A stretch of DNA of 64,000 bases from CALBPI01 sp942491885 (GTDB lineage: Bacteria; Pseudomonadota; Gammaproteobacteria; Steroidobacterales; Woeseiaceae), in contig CALOCQ010000002.1 in assembly GCA_942491885.1 (NCBI GenBank), positions 310,001 through 374,000 on the forward strand, given 5' to 3'. A model generated the notes under the pieces. That model worked only from the letters and a program-made list of their open reading frames with translations, was not told the origin of the DNA and did not search any database. The translations under genes were made by a program, and so were the position numbers. Positions 61,168-64,000 of this stretch are shown here, in pieces (position 1 is the first letter of the stretch; each line of letters opens with the position of its first letter).

Positions 61168-61201
61168 GTCTTACCGGCCCGCGTCGACAGGCCGGTAAGA
61201 C
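61168..61201 (+). terminator. 12-bp perfect hairpin after hpf
   Basis: GTCTTACCGGCC and its exact complement flank a 10-base loop, 22 bases after the hpf stop. No T-run follows the stem. ptsN starts 114 bases later and may need its own promoter. Confidence 0.6.
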
Positions 61202-61314
61202 GCTGTCATGGACGAAACCAGACAAACAACCCATGACCTTTTTCACGATCGCGATCGCGCGATACGATCAACTGCGACACTCGCCATCACATCGCTTGTC
61301 CCGGAATCCCAATA

Positions 61315-61818
61315 ATGTCTTTGAACTTTTCTAACCTGCTGTCGCCGGACAGCGTGCATACCAACGTGGCCGCTGGCAGCAAGAAGCATGCCCTTCAGAT
61401 TCTGAGCGAGCACCTGGCCAGCGCTGCATCCGACGCCACCGCTGATGACATCTTCGATGCGTTGATCGAGCGTGAGCGACTGGGCTGCACGGCGGCCGAG
61501 TCAGGGCTCGCTATACCGCACGCCAAACTACCCGGCATAAAAGAGGCAACGGCGGTTCTGATGCAGCTGGAAACACCGATCGACTTTGACGGCAATGAGT
61601 TGCCCGCGGTGGATCTGATCTTTGGCTTTATCACGCCTGATGACAGCAGCGAGGAATTGGCCGATGACCTGCGCAGACTGACCCAGACGATTGCCACACC
61701 GGCACTCGCCGAACAGATGCGCGCGTCAACAGAGGCGGCAGATATTTATGCAGTGCTGGATCGCACCGCCGCGCACCAGGTGCTCGACATTCACAACGTT
61801 GCCGGCGGTAACGGGTAG
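61315..61818 (+). CDS. ptsN: Nitrogen-regulatory PTS EIIA component PtsN
   Basis: EIIA-Ntr protein that receives phosphate from NPr. The phospho-His69 lies in GLAIPHAKLPG; GCTAAESG and DLIFGFITPDDSSEE are family motifs. The length is 167 aa. rapZ follows after 8 bases. The gene for its phosphodonor NPr is not found after rapZ. Confidence 0.94.
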   Translation: MSLNFSNLLSPDSVHTNVAAGSKKHALQILSEHLASAASDATADDIFDALIERERLGCTAAESGLAIPHAKLPGIKEATAVLMQLETPIDFDGNELPAVDLIFGFITPDDSSEELADDLRRLTQTIATPALAEQMRASTEAADIYAVLDRTAAHQVLDIHNVAGGNG

Positions 61819-61826
61819 CAACAACG

Positions 61827-62705
61827 ATGCGTGTCATTATCGTCAGCGGCCTGTCCGGTTCCGGGAAGAGTGTCGCGCTGCACGTGCTCGAAGATCTCGG
61901 CTACTACAGTATCGATAATCTGCCGGTCGCGTTACTGGGCAATCTGGCCGACGACTTTCTGAGCGACCCGACACGCAGTGAAAAAATCGCCATCGGTATC
62001 GATGCGCGCAACAAGACCGAAGACCTGCAATTACTGAGCGAGCAGATCACGCGGTTAGAAGGGCAAGGCGCGACCTGCGAAGTGCTTTTCCTGCAAGCAG
62101 ACGAGGCAACGATCCTCAAGCGCTACAGTGAAACACGGCGCAAGCATCCACTGGCCAATATCACTGACTCACTGCGCGAAGCCATTCGATCTGAGCGGGA
62201 TATGCTTGCGCCGGTGGTCAATATCGCCGATTTGATCATCGACACGACACGCACGAGTATTTATGAGCTGCGCGACCTGATTCGCGAACGTGTCGCATCA
62301 CGCGACCCGCACCGACTGTCGATACTGATCGAATCTTTCGGCTACAAGCATGGCATCCCATCAGACGCCGACTTTGTGTTCGACTTACGTTGCCTGCCGA
62401 ACCCGTACTGGCAGCCGAAACTGCGCCCGCAGACCGGCCTGGATGCAGCCGTCATCGAATACCTCAATAGCGACCCGCTCGCACAGCAAATGCACGATGA
62501 CATAATTACTTTTGTATCGGGCTGGCTGCCCCACTTTGAAAATTTCAGTCGCAGCTACCTGACAGTGGCTATTGGCTGCACTGGCGGCCAGCATCGCTCG
62601 GTATTCATGGCAGAGAAACTCGCGGCAACGCTTCGCGATACCCAACGCACGATCAGCGTGCGCCACCACGAGTTAGCGAACCAGACAGGCCCTCTGTTTT
62701 CCTGA
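61827..62705 (+). CDS. rapZ: RNase adapter protein RapZ
   Basis: P-loop protein that in E. coli guides RNase E to the sRNA GlmZ and so controls GlmS. Walker A GLSGSGKS lies at residues 8-15; DNLPVALL, IDARN and SETRRKHPL follow. The C-terminal RNA-binding domain has SFGYKHGIPSDADFVFDLRC, LTVAIGCTGGQHRSVF and NRDI-like end. The length is 292 aa. Confidence 0.95.
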   Translation: MRVIIVSGLSGSGKSVALHVLEDLGYYSIDNLPVALLGNLADDFLSDPTRSEKIAIGIDARNKTEDLQLLSEQITRLEGQGATCEVLFLQADEATILKRYSETRRKHPLANITDSLREAIRSERDMLAPVVNIADLIIDTTRTSIYELRDLIRERVASRDPHRLSILIESFGYKHGIPSDADFVFDLRCLPNPYWQPKLRPQTGLDAAVIEYLNSDPLAQQMHDDIITFVSGWLPHFENFSRSYLTVAIGCTGGQHRSVFMAEKLAATLRDTQRTISVRHHELANQTGPLFS

Positions 62706-62776
62706 CAACCTCGGGGCAGCACGCTACACTTATTGCACCGTCTGGCAGTGGCCGGACACAACCGGATCGCTGAGTC

Positions 62777-64000
62777 ATGGAACAGTCCGCAGCTGAACAA
62801 TCCGTGCTCGGCGCGCTTCGCGATGCACTCGAAAGTGGCACAATGCGGTCAGCGCGCCGTATGGTCGCCGGCTTGCGCCCCGGAGAGATCGCCCGCCTGC
62901 TCGAATCTTTGCCGGTTGCCGAGCGCCGCCTGGTATGGGAGCTGGTCGATCGTAACAGCGAGGGTGAAGTCCTCGTAGAGCTCGCCGACGACGTACGCGA
63001 CAGCCTCATCCGGTCAATGGACATCGAGCAACTCGTCGCCGCTACCGAAGGCATGGCGCTGGACGACCTGGCCGACCTTGTCGTCGATTTGCCGGAGGCA
63101 ATCACGCAACAGGTCATCCGCTCGCTCGACAGCCAGGAACGGCAACGTCTACGCGAAGTTCTTGCCTACCCGGAGGATAGCGCCGGCGGCTTGATGGATA
63201 CCGACAGCACGTCGGTGCGCGGCGATGTGACCATAGAGGTGGTGCTGCGCTATCTGCGCGCGCACTCGACACTGCCAGACCGCACCGACTCGCTGTTTGT
63301 CGTCGATCGCGAAGATCATTTTCTGGGCGCTATTCCGCTGACGACTTTACTCGTTGCCGATCCGTCGATTCTTATCGAGGAGATTATGGAGCCGGATTCG
63401 GTGTGCGTAAATGTTCTGACCGGTTCGGCCGACGTCGTGCGCCTGTTCGAAGATCGCGACCTGTTCTCCGTCGCCGTCGTAGATGACGAGAATGTGCTGC
63501 TCGGCAGAATCACCGTCGATGATGTCGTCGATGTCATCCGCGATGAGGCCGAGCATTCGTTGATGGGTGCGGCCGGCCTCGATGAGGAACACGACCTGTT
63601 CGCGCCGGTGTTTCTCAGCGCCAGACGGCGTGCTTTCTGGCTCGGCATAAACCTGTTGACGGCGTTTCTGGCGGCTAGCGTCGTCGAGCTGTTTCAGACC
63701 ACAATCGACAAGGTCGTGTTGCTGGCCGTACTCATGCCGATCGTACCCAGCATGGGCGGCGTTGCCGGTACACAGTCGCTGACAATCATCACGCGCGCCA
63801 TCGCGCTGGGGCAGATTGAGGCCTCGAACGCCGGCTATATGTTGCGCCGTGAATTCGCCGTCGGACTGATCAATGGGCTCTTCTGGGCGATATTGGTCGC
63901 GATAATTACAGCCGTCTGGTTCGACACCTGGATAATCGGGCTATTGGTTGCCATCGCACTGGCGGCCAACCTCGTCGTCGCCGCGCTGTGCGGATTCACG
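62777..64000 (+). CDS. mgtE: Magnesium transporter MgtE (3' end outside the window)
   Basis: Mg2+ channel of the inner membrane gated by cytoplasmic domains. The 408 visible codons cover the helical N domain (about residues 30-135), two CBS domains (about 140-260, ending before EAEHSLMGAAG), and the start of the membrane domain with FWLGINLLTAFLAASVVELF and MPIVPSMGGVAGTQSLTI. The family has about 450 aa, so roughly the last one or two membrane segments are missing. ATG 62777 was chosen as the first start after rapZ, 71 bases downstream. Confidence 0.92.
   Translation, partial: MEQSAAEQSVLGALRDALESGTMRSARRMVAGLRPGEIARLLESLPVAERRLVWELVDRNSEGEVLVELADDVRDSLIRSMDIEQLVAATEGMALDDLADLVVDLPEAITQQVIRSLDSQERQRLREVLAYPEDSAGGLMDTDSTSVRGDVTIEVVLRYLRAHSTLPDRTDSLFVVDREDHFLGAIPLTTLLVADPSILIEEIMEPDSVCVNVLTGSADVVRLFEDRDLFSVAVVDDENVLLGRITVDDVVDVIRDEAEHSLMGAAGLDEEHDLFAPVFLSARRRAFWLGINLLTAFLAASVVELFQTTIDKVVLLAVLMPIVPSMGGVAGTQSLTIITRAIALGQIEASNAGYMLRREFAVGLINGLFWAILVAIITAVWFDTWIIGLLVAIALAANLVVAALCGFT

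Noticed and set aside
1..64000. CRISPR arrays, tRNA genes, insertion sequences, phage or integron remnants
   Set aside because: I looked for direct repeats, cloverleaf-like sequences and transposase or integrase motifs and saw none; the whole window is conserved core genes.

Overview
The window is a stretch of ordinary core chromosome from a gammaproteobacterium. The order clpB-pgeF-rluD/bamD, pilSR, pilABCD-coaE-zapD, secA-lpxC-ftsZ and the whole dcw cluster, rsmI-lpoA-yraN-diaA, sspBA-petCBA, murA-ibaG, kdsDC-lptCAB-rpoN-hpf-ptsN-rapZ is close to the order I know from Pseudomonas aeruginosa. Two things argue against Pseudomonas itself: murB lies inside the dcw cluster between murC and ddl, and several usual neighbours (yacG, the mla genes, ptsO) are missing. 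I infer a deep-branching, GC-rich, mostly unstudied gammaproteobacterial lineage; the exact taxon cannot be read from the window.

Layout. 1-8.5 kb: clpB (3' end cut by the window edge, with a sigma32-type promoter), pgeF, rluD, divergent bamD, then nadE, sucD and sucC on the minus strand. 8.6-19.0 kb, plus strand: the type IV pilus block pilS, pilR (frameshifted), two tandem pilins, pilB, pilC and pilD, followed by coaE and zapD. 19.0-43.0 kb, minus strand except dciA: mutT, secA, an M23 peptidase, lpxC, ftsZ, ftsA, ftsQ, ddl, murB, murC, murG, ftsW, murD, mraY, murF, murE, ftsI, ftsL, rsmH and mraZ. Transcription of the dcw cluster starts at a readable promoter and MraZ operator upstream of mraZ. 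43.3-43.7 kb: RNase P RNA. 43.8-47.8 kb: rsmI and divergent lpoA-yraN-diaA. 47.8-51.6 kb: sspB, sspA and the cytochrome bc1 genes. 51.9-54.5 kb: a DegS/AlgW protease, murA and ibaG. 54.7-64 kb, plus strand: yrbG, kdsD, kdsC, lptC, lptA, lptB, rpoN, hpf, ptsN, rapZ and mgtE (3' end cut).

The genes cover a coherent set of jobs: peptidoglycan precursor synthesis from UDP-GlcNAc (murA) to lipid II (murG), septal synthesis and division, LPS synthesis and export (lpxC, kdsD/C, lptABC), outer-membrane assembly and surveillance (bamD, lpoA, DegS), Sec export, and type IV pili. RpoN is encoded here, and a textbook -24/-12 promoter stands before the first pilin gene, so the pilS-pilR-rpoN-pilA circuit is contained in one window.

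I found no undescribed multi-gene system, no mobile element, no CRISPR array, no tRNA and no defence island. The points worth a second look are small: the pilR frameshift, a pilin lacking Pro22, strong hairpins at gene ends without a U-tract, a long insertion in PilD, a convergent coding overlap of dciA and lpxC, and a few degenerate motifs.
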